DNA of 64,000 bases from Synchiropus splendidus. Taxonomy: Eukaryota > Chordata > Actinopteri > Syngnathiformes > Callionymidae. The stretch is from the NCBI RefSeq assembly GCF_027744825.2, contig NC_071335.1, positions 28,361,001 to 28,425,000 of the forward strand. Reading direction: 5' to 3'. Both the position numbers and the translations under genes were made by a program. Positions 11,771 through 22,978 of the stretch are shown here, piece after piece (position 1 is the stretch's first letter; each line of letters opens with the position of its first letter). The notes under the pieces were generated by a model, which saw only the letters and a program-made list of their open reading frames with translations, was not told the origin of the DNA and did not search any database.

Positions 11771-14500
11771 TACAAACTATTAGAATAAATCTAAAACACA
11801 GACTGGGGTACTACTCCATGGCTGCATGGCACAGGAGAGAAAAAAGCTTGGCCACCTGGTTGATCTCACCAATAGCATGCTTGTAGTATGCAGTGAAAGC
11901 ATCTTCTCCCTCCTCGCCATTTTCTACTGCTCTATTTCTAGTTCTATTTATCAGCTCTACTACGGCCTTCTGGGCCAAAAAAATAAATAAATAAAATGAA
12001 TGCAGTGATCTGATAAAGTACCCTTGAAAATGAAGAAAAAAAAATAAATCAAAACCCGCTACACACAGATGGAAACATCAAAATATTTGGATTTGCTTTT
12101 GAGTCGTATGGTGAAGCTCTAAGGAAGACAATACATGTGAAACTGGTTCAGAATATTTAAAGAAATGTAGGTGAATACCTTCGTAACCAGAGACATTGCG
12201 TCATAACTGCAAAATTCAGACAGACAGAAGGACACATTTCCTGGTTGCCACAGTGTTCGTTGGAGAGATAACATTGCTCTTTCGAATAAAAAAAAACAAC
12301 AAAACAACGGGTGAAAAATGAGCTGTCAGTCAGCACCCCATGTCAACAATACCACTGCCGGCCCTGCCACTCTTTATGCTCGGGTAGAGAATGGGCCCCC
12401 TTCTATCCCGGAGCTCAGGGTTAAAGGCCAGTTTCGACCTCTGGACATATCCTAAGATAATACCCCTGCTATCTCATGTGAGTTACACAAGAGAGGCAAA
12501 GGGAATACGGGCGTGATGAGAGCGGAATACAGAATAAAGGTTGCATTTAGGAACGTCTGGAAGGCACAAATCATGAGATCAGCAGCAGGTCACCTGTTTC
12601 GCAGCCCTGGGTTGTCCACATCAGTCCACGCACACATGCTCCCTCGTAGCTCAACCCCTCACAGCGTTTCCCTTCTCAACCGCAAAGCCTCCTGAAGTTC
12701 CCTAATGAAAGGGGGCGTTTGGCTGAGGGCACAGAAATGGCTCCCACACTGAGGAGAGTCGCACACAACCTTAAAAATGACACACAAGATTTCACAATCA
12801 CTGTCTTTACGTCTTGCTAATTCCCGGTTCGTGGCCAACACCCTGGACCTTTGGAGACGATGGTGACCAGTGCTGAGATGAGGGCGCTTGTGACGCGTCG
12901 TTCCTCCGTCTCGCCCCACATGCCGGACGGTAGGTCACGGCTAGCGTTGCCTCATTTGCATAAGACAATCAACCCTTTCGGACGCAGGGCACAAATGTTG
13001 TCTAGACGACATGCATCAGACGGGAGCGCCCCCACCTCCCCCCTCCCTCCCTGCAACTCTTAACAGACACGTGTAAATGTGCGTCTGCACATTCCCACCC
13101 ACCCACCCACACCGGCCCATGCATTCCCACCTTCACCAGTATCACGACTCGTAACATTCACTGGCAGACACGCTTCAAAAAGAGCAGCTCGCCGAGACAA
13201 ATGGAATTCATATGCTGCAGCATGTGAAAGTGTTGAACACATCGCACCCATGCAAATCCCCACTGATGGAATGACAGCTCTGCCAGCCACTCATTCAGAC
13301 ATGTATATCAGCCCTTAGTTAGGAGATTATGCGATTATTATGGTCTGTGTGCCACGGAGGGTCACAGGGATGAGTCCTTTGATATGAGAAGTGTTGATGT
13401 GATGGCAATGAGTGCTGACAGTGTGTGCAATTACACATGGGAAGCGCCGCGCGAGTGCTAGTGACCAGTGGTCGTCCATTGTTTGATGTAGATATTGTTC
13501 CAGCTGGAGAGAGTGAGGAAGCAGCGGGGTGCGTCTCTGGAGAGCTGATTACATCTGTTTGTCATCGGCGTTGCCAACGTTGCGTTGACACCTGGTGGTT
13601 GTGATGAGGTGTCTGCAAATCTCAGTGTATGTTTTGGGAAGAGTTTATTCTGTACAAGAGGGAATCCACAAAGTATGACGCAGCTGTCGCCTCCGTATTT
13701 TTTTTTTTTTTGTTTTGTTTTTCACAAGTTGCGGCAAACATCTGTCCACCGCAGCAACATTAATAGTGCAGTGACGGAGAAAGAAAGATGGCCGGTGGGG
13801 CAGACAACAAAGAGGAAGAAGACACTATCGGGAGAGATGACCAGAAACATGTGGGTCACTTCGCCAGTGTCCAAAGGTTCCTGCTCACCCTTCCCCCTCC
13901 GTCTTCCTGCCATGACCCGGGGGCAAAGTGGAGCGAGCAGCCACTCGCCTCCGTCAGGACAGCTGCAGAAGCGAAAGCTGAAGTTAGTTATTGCTGGCAG
14001 ACTGCGTGCAGTAACTTACCGCGCGCGGCGTGTGAACTTGTCGTGGCATCAGCAGTGATTCAATCAACACCTTTCTCTTCACACAGATAGCTAAGTCATT
14101 AACACGTATTCTGCTTGTTTGCAAGTCTGTCGGCACTTTGCAATGGAGTTGTTGTCTTCCTGTGCGTGTTGAGAGTTTGACCAACGTTGTTCCTTAACTG
14201 CTGTTTAACATGGCATAATGCAAAATGAGTATTTCATCAGCAAAAGTGTCAACACCAGATTATCGTGGACGTGATGTTCCAGATCCCCCTTCACCTTGTG
14301 TAAAGCTGAGGTGTGGGATAACGTCAGTAGTGTATGAATTTCACCCATTATTTCCATGTCGTTCAAACATATTCAAAATGTACAGGGTTCCAAGCACTTT
14401 CTTTACTCTTTAAAGCAAACCTTGTATTGCTTACAACACAGCTGAAAATGAGGGAATGATCGCAGTGCCAGATGTAGTGACCCGGTCAGCAGGTTGGCAA
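11771..14500. other. Non-coding stretch, no gene recognised
   Basis: It contains a short CCCA tandem (about 13095-13110), a T12-rich tract near 13699 and scattered A-rich runs. Open frames up to about 157 codons near 13585-14058 lack homology and cross the poly-T tract. Confidence 0.4.
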
Positions 14501-14507
14501 CACTATA

Positions 14508-14574
14508 CAGGGGTTGGACAAAATAATGGAAACACCTTAAAGCTGTTTTAGCTTTACGGTGTTTCTATTATTCC
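14508..14574 (+). mobile_element. Tc1-like terminal repeat, fold-back remnant
   Basis: Right after TA (14506-14507) the sequence CAGGGGTTGGACAAAATAAT GGAAACACC is the typical terminal inverted repeat of teleost Tc1-like transposons. The inner part (14522-14544) is complementary at 21 of 23 positions to 14550-14572, across a 5-base loop, so the element is a tiny fold-back. The second outer terminus (expected TTGTCCAACCCCTG) is lost. No transposase is present. Confidence 0.65.
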
Positions 14575-14698
14575 ACAATTTTTACTTTGAAAAACTCATA
14601 TTCTTCCTGTGTCTGCAAAAAAGCTTCCACATCACAAGCAAGACTGCAATGACCCCATATGACTGCCATCAACAGGCACGTTTTAGTGTCATGTCCCG

Positions 14699-14741
14699 CA
14701 TTTTTGGCAAGAACTCAATCGCCAAAAATAATTTAAAAACT
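14699..14741 (+). repeat. 43-bp direct repeat, copy 1
   Basis: It matches 14840-14882 at 40 of 43 positions. The core TTTTGGC...GCCAAAA is itself an inverted repeat around a 12-base centre. Confidence 0.8.
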
Positions 14742-14839
14742 GTGGCCATCACAATAGTTAATCCATAGATCACCAACATAGCCTACATGTTGTAGCGATA
14801 TACTAGTCATACAGTGAAAGCATCATGACCCACAATTCT

Positions 14840-14882
14840 CATTTTTGGCAAGAACTCAATCGCCAAACATATTTGAAAAACT
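14840..14882 (+). repeat. 43-bp direct repeat, copy 2
   Basis: Second copy, offset by 141 bases from the first. The sequence between the copies is not otherwise repeated. Origin unknown; both lie just downstream of the Tc1-like remnant. Confidence 0.8.
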
Positions 14883-16446
14883 TCATCATACAGTCAGCGC
14901 AAGACAGAAAATAAAAATACAAATCTCAGGACGACTCAAGTGCTTACCATTATATTGTAACTCAAGCTTGTTATGGTATATATTTGTCACAGTTATATCA
15001 GTAGTATTGACTGATAGCAATAAAAATAATCACAAGTCGACTGTTCGAACGCTAGATATTATATCATATGTACAGAGAGCAAATGAGAGACACAAATGGA
15101 CTAGCATTAGCCAGTTCCAACTGGCAGAACCGGAACACACCATCAGATTTTACCTTTAATGGAGCACATTTAAAAGTGCAAGTCATATGTGGATAGTGAG
15201 GAAGTAGTGTTTGGCAAAACGGCATCTTCAGTCAGGCACAGGCCTTCGACAGCTATGAGTCCCTGATCATGCACACAATAAAAAAAGTGAACAGATAACC
15301 ATGAGAAGGTAAAATAAATGATTTCAGTCCAGTCTTTTCCCGACACCATATCTCCACCTCCACTTCAGACGCACTACGCCAGTTCAACACGTCCTCTTCC
15401 CATGGAGCTGCACCTTCCCAGGAAACCCAAGGGTGGATTCTGCTGAGCCCGGATTAGACGTGCCTTCACTCTCTCACACACACACATGCGCACACATGAA
15501 CCTGCATATGCACCGACGGTTATCAGCGCCTTCAGTGAGAGAAACAACTCTTTAATCATTTCGTAAGATCATTTGCCTGGCAGATACGCCTCAGGCTTTT
15601 CCCATTACCCCTTTCTGCCTTGACCTAGATTTGTGTGTGTGTGTGAGTGTGTGCGTGTATGCGCATGTTTGTGATGGTAGCTGCTTAAGAAAACATGGTG
15701 ATGGATCGGTTCATGAGGAAATATGTCTTGAACAGACGTTTCAAAGTCAGCGGCCCTTGTCCCTACTTTTCCACGAGACAACTACCACAAGTTAAAGCAG
15801 ATTCCCACAACACTCTTGCTGGAAGACAAATGAACAAAAGACAGTGATTTTAAGAGACTCTGGGTGACAAAGAATCTGTTTCTGCAACCCCTCTACCCAG
15901 GAGTATTTATTGACTTCTGATGGTTGGATGTTTGGGTGTGTTCCTAGAAAACTCAAGGTGAAAGCTGCCTCAGGTGATGAGATGTGTGTGACAGACCATC
16001 TTGAGTCTGGTATATTGCTGTTGAGCAAAGAGGTGACCACATTTCTGGGCCTCTATTGTTGCTGTTCTTTTAACTTTTGTTACATTACCAGTGACGGAGG
16101 TCCACCTCCCTGTGAGCTCATAGGTCTGGATGATGGTAAACAGTGTTCCAGTGGGGTAAAAGTACAAGGAGTCAAGAGCTCTAGTCCAGCGTTGGAAGGA
16201 TCCCGCAGTTGAATGAGGCAGATGTGGCACCTTATTATGTGTCACTCAATGCTCTGGACTCTATGGCCAGCGGCGCAGGCTCCAGATGCAGCTGGCGCAT
16301 TGGACGGGTTTCAACTAGCGCTTCAAGGCTAGACTCTCGCTGGGATGGTGCGAGGCAGCACCTTCGAGGACGGGCTTTTCTGCCTCACTGTCATTGTTGG
16401 CCATTTCTGAACATTACTATTCTATTTTGGAGGGATTTTCTGTATC

Positions 16447-16447
<1 letters not shown>
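14883..16447. other. Non-coding stretch with CA/TG tracts
   Basis: Short (CA)n at 15475-15486 and an impure (TG)n at about 15632-15658 are present. No exon or transposon recognised. Confidence 0.4.
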
Positions 16448-16535
<88 letters not shown>

Positions 16536-16560
16536 GTAATAGTAATATAATAATAATAAT
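16448..16560. repeat. Self-complementary (ATT)n/(AAT)n microsatellite
   Basis: About 17 ATT units (16448-16498) switch directly to about 16 AAT-type units (to 16560, with a few AGT interruptions near 16536-16548). Because AAT is the complement of ATT, the two halves form one long palindrome centred near 16499. Open frames through it encode only poly-Ile, poly-Leu, poly-Tyr or poly-Asn and are artefacts. Confidence 0.95.
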
Positions 16561-18020
16561 GCAAAATGACCTTTGTTTACCCGATATTCACAACTAACAA
16601 ACGCGACATCAGGACTCTCTACATGTCTGAGGATGGAAGTGCTGAAGGGCTGTGAGTAGAGGAACTGCTTGAGGAGATCCGAGGACGAGCACATCCGTCG
16701 ATGTCCGGCTGAAAGATTGAAGGTTGAAATTAGCGGAGGAAAATGAGTAGATGAGGGAAGGGTGGAGAGGCAGTTCAGATGTTGATGCTGAAGCCAGCAG
16801 TGAACTCTGCCTGTGTACACACACGGATGGGAGCATCATGTCTTAAACTCAGGTCCACCAGAGCTGCACATTGATGTCACAAACATGGGTGGTATTTTTG
16901 CTCACATCTTTACACTTATCATGGCAAAACAAAATGATGGCCACCCATCTTGGTTCCTTGAGTTTAGACCTGAGCGAGGAGTGCATCTGGGCCGCCTGAG
17001 CATTATGATCTTATCTGTTAACTACTTCCAATTGATGGATGATTTTATTTCATCTTGTTACATCATTCAGGCTTATTTTGATCACTAACAAGCCATTTAT
17101 ATATCTTATATATCAGCAAGAAATAAGAGTGGAAATACAAATGGAAAAGTGAACAGCACAGAAAGTACAGAAGTTTCCACTTCAGTTCATTTTCCCTCAG
17201 TTATCACCACATTTATTTCCATATTATGGCACTGCTTTTCTTACTATATCCCCAGAAGAAATGTTGTTTATGATGTGAAAACCTAAAAATCTTTTGGCAG
17301 TCCTTTTGTTTTTTAATACTCACCAGAATCGTTTTTGACCCGGCGTGTATTACATAACAGCTGCAACAAAACAAGTCACATCTGCAACACAGTATCTAAT
17401 TAATAAAGTATGCCAGTTAGAAGCAACTGCTTCTTTCATTCTTAAATTCCCTCTTCTCTCGCGCACATGCTGAGAAATGTCAGTCAAGCTGCAAAGGCTA
17501 CGTGATGCTAGCTAACATCTGTTTGCTGTGGAGCAGTAACATGAGCAGCTATCGTTGAGAAATAGTAGACAAGTAGAAAGATTATTACTGAAAGAACGAG
17601 TCAACAACGTGAGCAGGACTTAATAATGTTGCGGTTAGACACCAGATCACTGGATTTCAATAGCTCGGAGATGGAAAGCTGGAAAGATCTGGAGAGAAGG
17701 AGAATGCGCCACAGAGAAAAAAGCTTTTGTGTGATTGTTTTTTATTATTTTTTCAATATTAAAATTGTTCAAAACCAGATTGCAGAATTTAAAAATCTGA
17801 ATCCACAGCATCTTATACTTTATGTAGCCATTGCTCATGTAAAACTTGAACCTTTCATTATTTAACTTATTTAATTCAGCACAAAACTGTTGCTTTTTCA
17901 ATGCATATGATCTTGGTCTTGGTTTATTTTGCCACTTCCTGTTTTGTACCCACCGTATCTCCTCAAGCTTCACCTGGAGAGTCACATGAAAATCTCATGG
18001 AGACTCCGGAAGCCTGTGAC
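16561..18020. other. Non-coding stretch, no features recognised
   Basis: No transposon ends, tandem repeats of note or convincing exons. AT-rich from about 17200 on. Confidence 0.4.
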
Positions 18021-18042
18021 AAAAAAAAAAAAAAAAAAAAAA
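18021..18042. repeat. A22 homopolymer
   Basis: Uninterrupted run of 22 A. No gene-like sequence precedes it. Confidence 0.9.
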
Positions 18043-18462
18043 CTCAGCAGTGGCGTGCTCACACAGACCCCTAGTGGTGCTTGAGAACCAGCCCTTCTTT
18101 CCTGCATGAGAAAAGTGGCCCTTTCTGGCTGTCTTTTTTTCTTCCTTTTCATAATTGTTATTGTTAGTATCTTTTTTGTTATGTCATTGGTACATATGGT
18201 CATTGACAGAGAAGCCTTGTTATTTAGTTTGATCTTTTGATTCAGCAGAAATGCTTCAAATTTTAAAGACTCAAACCTGCAACATAAGGTTACTCAGGGA
18301 TGTACTATGACCACTAATCCATTTTGATACAATATATATAGACTTTTAGGCGAGTGTTATTGAGTAGCTGACACAACATCAACAATACACATTTTGTGCT
18401 TTATAATGTCACATTTTATAATATTTGTGAATCAAAATCTACCAATCTAACCACAATAAAAC

Positions 18463-18544
18463 TATATATATGTATACATATATATATAATTTTTTATTTT
18501 TATTTTTATTTTTTTCGTGGAAAAAGAAAAAAAACTCACAAACA

Positions 18545-18585
<41 letters not shown>

Positions 18586-18620
18586 TATTATTATTTTTAT
18601 TTTTTTTTTTTTTTCCACGG
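18463..18620. repeat. AT-rich low-complexity block with (TA)n core
   Basis: A (TA)n tract at 18550-18581 is flanked by A-rich and T-rich runs. CGTGGAAAAA to its left and TTTTTCCACG to its right are complementary, so the whole block can fold back on itself. Confidence 0.8.
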
Positions 18621-19974
18621 ATGCCCTGTTTTCTGGCTTGAGCAGAAGCCTCAGCCTCTGTGAGAGTGCCTGGACCTTAGTAAATCTGTACCATTGATGG
18701 TTTATCAGGTTTGAAGTTTCTGGAACTTCTGTGTACTGTAAACCCGACTACCACGTTCCTTCAATCATTGGACTCAGTTCAGTGGACAGTTCATCACTGT
18801 CCTCAAACCATCTTCACATCAGAGTTTTGAACGTTTGTTGGTTGTCGAAGTGCCTATTGAACAAAAATGACCCACCCTACTCCAAATAACAAATAATAAA
18901 TAAATAAATACAATAATTACGATGCTAATAATAAAAAGCACCAACAGCTCCAGCTTTTCCGCGTTCATCTCTCCAGTCATATACGTCCGCTCGCACCGGA
19001 CTCCTCTGTAGGGGGGGCGAAGAGACTTAACCCTGTGCGGTCTGTTTTCCCTCCCAGGACAGATAATGGAGCATTTTAATCCCATGGAATAGCTGGTGGC
19101 TAAACAAGCGGCCCTGATATTTTTCAGATATGACTCCGCCTCGGAGATTGTGTCCAACCTGTACTCTCCACCTGAAGCCATATCACACAATCTTGTATCT
19201 CTCCATTCCTGTTTCAATCAGACGCTGGTCGAATGTTGGGCTCGGTGCGGACGAAGAGTGGCCTGGGGCGGCCGCAGGGTCAGCGTTTGGCTATCTGGCC
19301 CGCCGAGCATGAAAGGACATCTATTATCTGTGAATCGGAGAGCGGGTTGGATTCTCATTTACAAGGACAAAAGGAGACAAGTTCGATTTAAGTGGACTCT
19401 TCATGCTCGACCAACACTAATCCGGAAGTGACTGTGGTGTAGGAATGACAGGTTTTCTTTTATCCTTCAGAGTACTAGTCAAGAGCAGGAGTAGAAGGAA
19501 GAACGCAATGGTGAACACAAAACCTTGTGGCGTGTGGGTTAGCTCTGGTATTTCCAATTACATGCTTGAACTTGACCAAAGTGACAAGTGTCAGAGATGA
19601 CCCTGGACAAGGAAAACATAAGGAAAATATGAAGATTAACTCCAGGAGGTGACGGCGTGAAAATCCTTCAGGAAATCAGAGAGCAGTCCACTAAGGTCCA
19701 GCCGTTTTACTGTAGCCTGTCTGTCTCATAAGGGGCATCTATGGTTGTGTGCATTTCTGTTTCTACATGTTTTTTTTTGTCGTAACAAAAAGCTCAACTT
19801 TGGAACTTAAGTTTTGTTTTTACATATAATTACATAAAAACAAAATATTGTTCGTTTTTATAGATATATAGAGAAAGGAAATGTATGTGGGAGGCAGAAC
19901 TTGTAAGTCAACTTTCAGAATTCACTGACAAAAGACTAAGGTGCTCACACTGGAGGGTCCCACCATGACACTTA
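18621..19974. other. Non-coding stretch, no gene recognised
   Basis: A short AAAT-type tandem lies near 18897-18912. Nothing else is identified. Confidence 0.4.
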
Positions 19975-20062
19975 GCTGGGGCCTGTCCCAGCTACATTGG
20001 GCAAGAACCAGGAAACCCGCTTGACAATTGGCCAGTCCATGGCACAGCTAACATTAGCCAAC
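19975..20062 (+). repeat. Ancient dispersed repeat, 3'-like fragment
   Basis: GGGGCCTGTCCCAGCTACAT TGGGCAAGA and, 40 bases on, GGCCAGTCCATGGCACAGCT AAC follow the order of the teleost repeat 'cctatcccagctgacattgggcgagag...cgccagtccatcgcagggctaac'. It is heavily mutated. Another scrap lies at 53921-53950. Confidence 0.55.
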
Positions 20063-22579
20063 CAAACCTGTAATGACCAAGATAGTTTGACATCTTCATC
20101 CTCCAATTGAGGCTTGTATTTGGGGGCTTCAGCCTAATGGATAGTGTTTTGTCAAGAATTGGTCACCACAAGTGTGGGTCAGGCAGGCACACACACACTC
20201 GTCATGTTGTCCAAATGTGAGCCTAAAAAAAGGTATTTTTTGTTGTCTTTATTGAAGTCATCGCACAATGCTGCTATATGTAAATATCAAAAATTACACT
20301 CGTTTTTGTTTTTTTGTTTTTTTTTCAATCTTGATGTTGTTGATGTTAGCTCATGCTTGGACCAAAAAAAATCCTAGTATGAGGAACCCTCCCCTGTTAA
20401 TGGCAATAAATCATTTTCGATTCTCTGTACTCTCAAAAAATTAATAACAAATATAAGTACATCATGAGAAAAAGAAATCCACAAAAGGAAAGGAAAAAAA
20501 GAACCAAGCAGAACAGGAAGCTGGGCTTTCACAGTAAAAGACATTGATGTTTGTAATGTGTGGATTGAAACTGAAGTCCGGGTTAAAGATGGGAGACTCC
20601 TTAGTTAGAAGTTCAGCAAGTCGACGCCACCACATCTACGTGGATACGGCTAGTGGTTTTTACAGGCTGCAGCAAAGCAGAAGGTGATTTCAGACTGCAA
20701 GGAGAGGACAATCTATCCACTTTAAATCTAAATATAAAATCCGAGTAGTGGGTGGTACATAAACTGGTTGACCTCTGCTCTCATGTGTAGCTTCAGCGTC
20801 ATATAAATCATGAAGACATATGTGAACTACGTTACCTTCCTGCATCCTCTGCGTACAGGGAGAGTGCGCTGTTTGTGTGTGCGGTGCTCGAACCTCACCT
20901 GCACAGATGGTGGTATAACTGACACCTTTTACATACAGATCAAGCGCATGAGAAGGAAAGAAGTACCAGCATACAGCAAGCGTGTCGCAGTCGCCTGTGA
21001 CTATTTACGTCGCGTAATATGAAGAGGGCCTGACAAACGTGTGAACTGGTCAGAGGACATGTGGAATGGGAAGCTCGGACATGTGAGACAACGAGGAAAG
21101 CCAACACACACGCGCACTTCACTGTCATGTCAGGTCATCTATAGGGGCTCAATTATGCTCGGCTGTGATCTGCCTTTGTTCAACTAGTGTTTATGCGTGG
21201 CTTTGTAGAAATGATGATGCTAATGGGGCCACGTGTGTGAAGCTGAACCTGAGTCCATTTCATGCTCCGGGCTGAAGAGATAATGAAACAGCAGCTTGAG
21301 GTTGACTGAAGCACGAGGTCATTTTAGCGATGAAGAAGGTAAATATTTTCCCGCGTGAACTGTTTACATTACAGTGGGACGAGGGCAACGCTGTGGCTCC
21401 CCTCTGCATTGAGAGTGTTTTCTACACAAGCCCATGTAGTTTTGAGCACGGCAAGCCAAAGGCTCAGTGTTGTCAGTGACAGGATTTAAATGTTGGAGGG
21501 CGTTGTTAATGTCAGGAAACAGATGATAATATTCATCTTCAGATGGCCACAGAGGGAGCCATTCCAGGATGGATCCAACCTTCCACACATCAGCTCAAGC
21601 GGCAGAACAATCATCCTCAATCACCCTTTTTTCTGTCTGTCACTCTGGACCTCCAAGCACGGCGGTGTTGCTCCCAAAAGCCAACGCGGCATCACATTCT
21701 TGACTAAACGTGCATAAAAACAAATTAGCCTGGCCCATACAATTTGCAAAGAGATGTGTGCAGCCAGCCAGCAAATAGATGTCATTCCAAACCAAGGTCA
21801 GCTTGGTATTCAGGCTGGAAATTTAGGATTGATGTTTGCACGTGGAGGCCGCCTCCACTTTTCACTCGCAGTTTGACGTTTGATGCAGGCTTATTGGACG
21901 AGACTAGCCAGAAGCGACGCGCCATGCTCAGACAACTGAGACTATCCTTCAGCACAGGATGATTTAGAGTTGCATTAAACCCCGGCACGCTGTCATTTCA
22001 ATAATGGTAAAAAGAAAATACTCTGTCTCAAAGCTACACCTTCCTTAACCTTAGCATTTCACTTTTGAAATGTTTGGAAGTCGAATCCTGCACAGGATAT
22101 GACTTTGCTTATTTTTAATTTTAGCCATGTCTAGGGCCTTAATAGTAAAAAAAAAAAAAAAAAATACAGCGTATTAATCGAATAATATTTCTGTACTTGG
22201 GGTCTGCATTGCTTTTTAAATCAACATGTCAACATTAGTTGGAAGTAAAAATGAACAAATTCAGTCTCAATTTTCAAACGTTATCTTCATTTCAAATTCA
22301 CTTGTCTGACGCGTAATATGATGATAAATATTGTTTTACTACTGTAATTGTTACAATTGTTCTTAATCAGACCTCCCAGAGCACAAGCGGATACAAACGG
22401 AGCGGATGCGTTTCCCTTTTTTTCTCTGGTCTTTTCTGTGTTTATATATTAATTTACTTTATGTTTGTTTTCTGCTGTTTATGTTTCTTTCAATCAAAAC
22501 AAATATATCTAAATTTTTCCTCTTTTTACATTTTTATTTCCTGTTTTTTTTTTTTTTTTTTATATTTTTTCATCCAGCC
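20063..22579. other. Non-coding stretch, no gene recognised
   Basis: It includes an A18 run (22147-22164) and a long T-rich block at about 22500-22575. No transposon termini or convincing exons were seen. Confidence 0.4.
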
Positions 22580-22680
22580 ACAGGAGTTCCTCTGATCATT
22601 GTGTTTATCTGTCTGTGGGTTTTCAAAAATCACGAACAAAGGTGGACAAATTTACATTTTCATGCTAGCAATGTCGATAA
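22580..22680 (+). repeat. Possible dispersed-repeat fragment
   Basis: The stretch CATTGTGTTTATCTGTCTGT GGGTTTTCAAAAATCACGAA resembles the 'gtgtttgtctgtcagcgggattacgcaaaaacta' part of a common teleost repeat (repeat G type). Weak match; no ends. Confidence 0.25.
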
Positions 22681-22924
22681 CCTCCTTCAACGAACAGATG
22701 ATGAGGTTTTGATGGTTCAAACATTGGAAGAATTTAATGGAACCTAGCTCTGCTCAGGCCTTCTAAAACACAGTCCCCACCACAGATAAAATAAAATTAA
22801 AATACATTTATGTGAGACTGAGGTGTGTTCCATGCGTTTATCCTTCGACCACACATTCTCACTCCAGGCGTCTCACATTGACTGTTGTCAAGAGGACTTG
22901 AGGGACACACAAGTCTGCCATCTG

Positions 22925-22978
22925 AGTTGCATGTTGACACATTAGAGTAGGCGTTTCAATCGAAGCTAATGTCTTGCG
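22925..22978 (+). repeat. Fragment of fold-back repeat family R
   Basis: GTTGCATGTTGACACATTAG and the following TTTCAATCGAAG...TAATGTC align with 36388-36427 in the main copy (GTTGCATGTTGACACAACAG, TTTTCAATTGAAGTAATGTC). Only this inner portion remains. Confidence 0.55.

Noticed and set aside
16209..16820. Frames encoding poly-Leu, poly-Ile, poly-Asn and poly-Tyr
   Set aside because: Pure translation of the ATT/AAT microsatellite.
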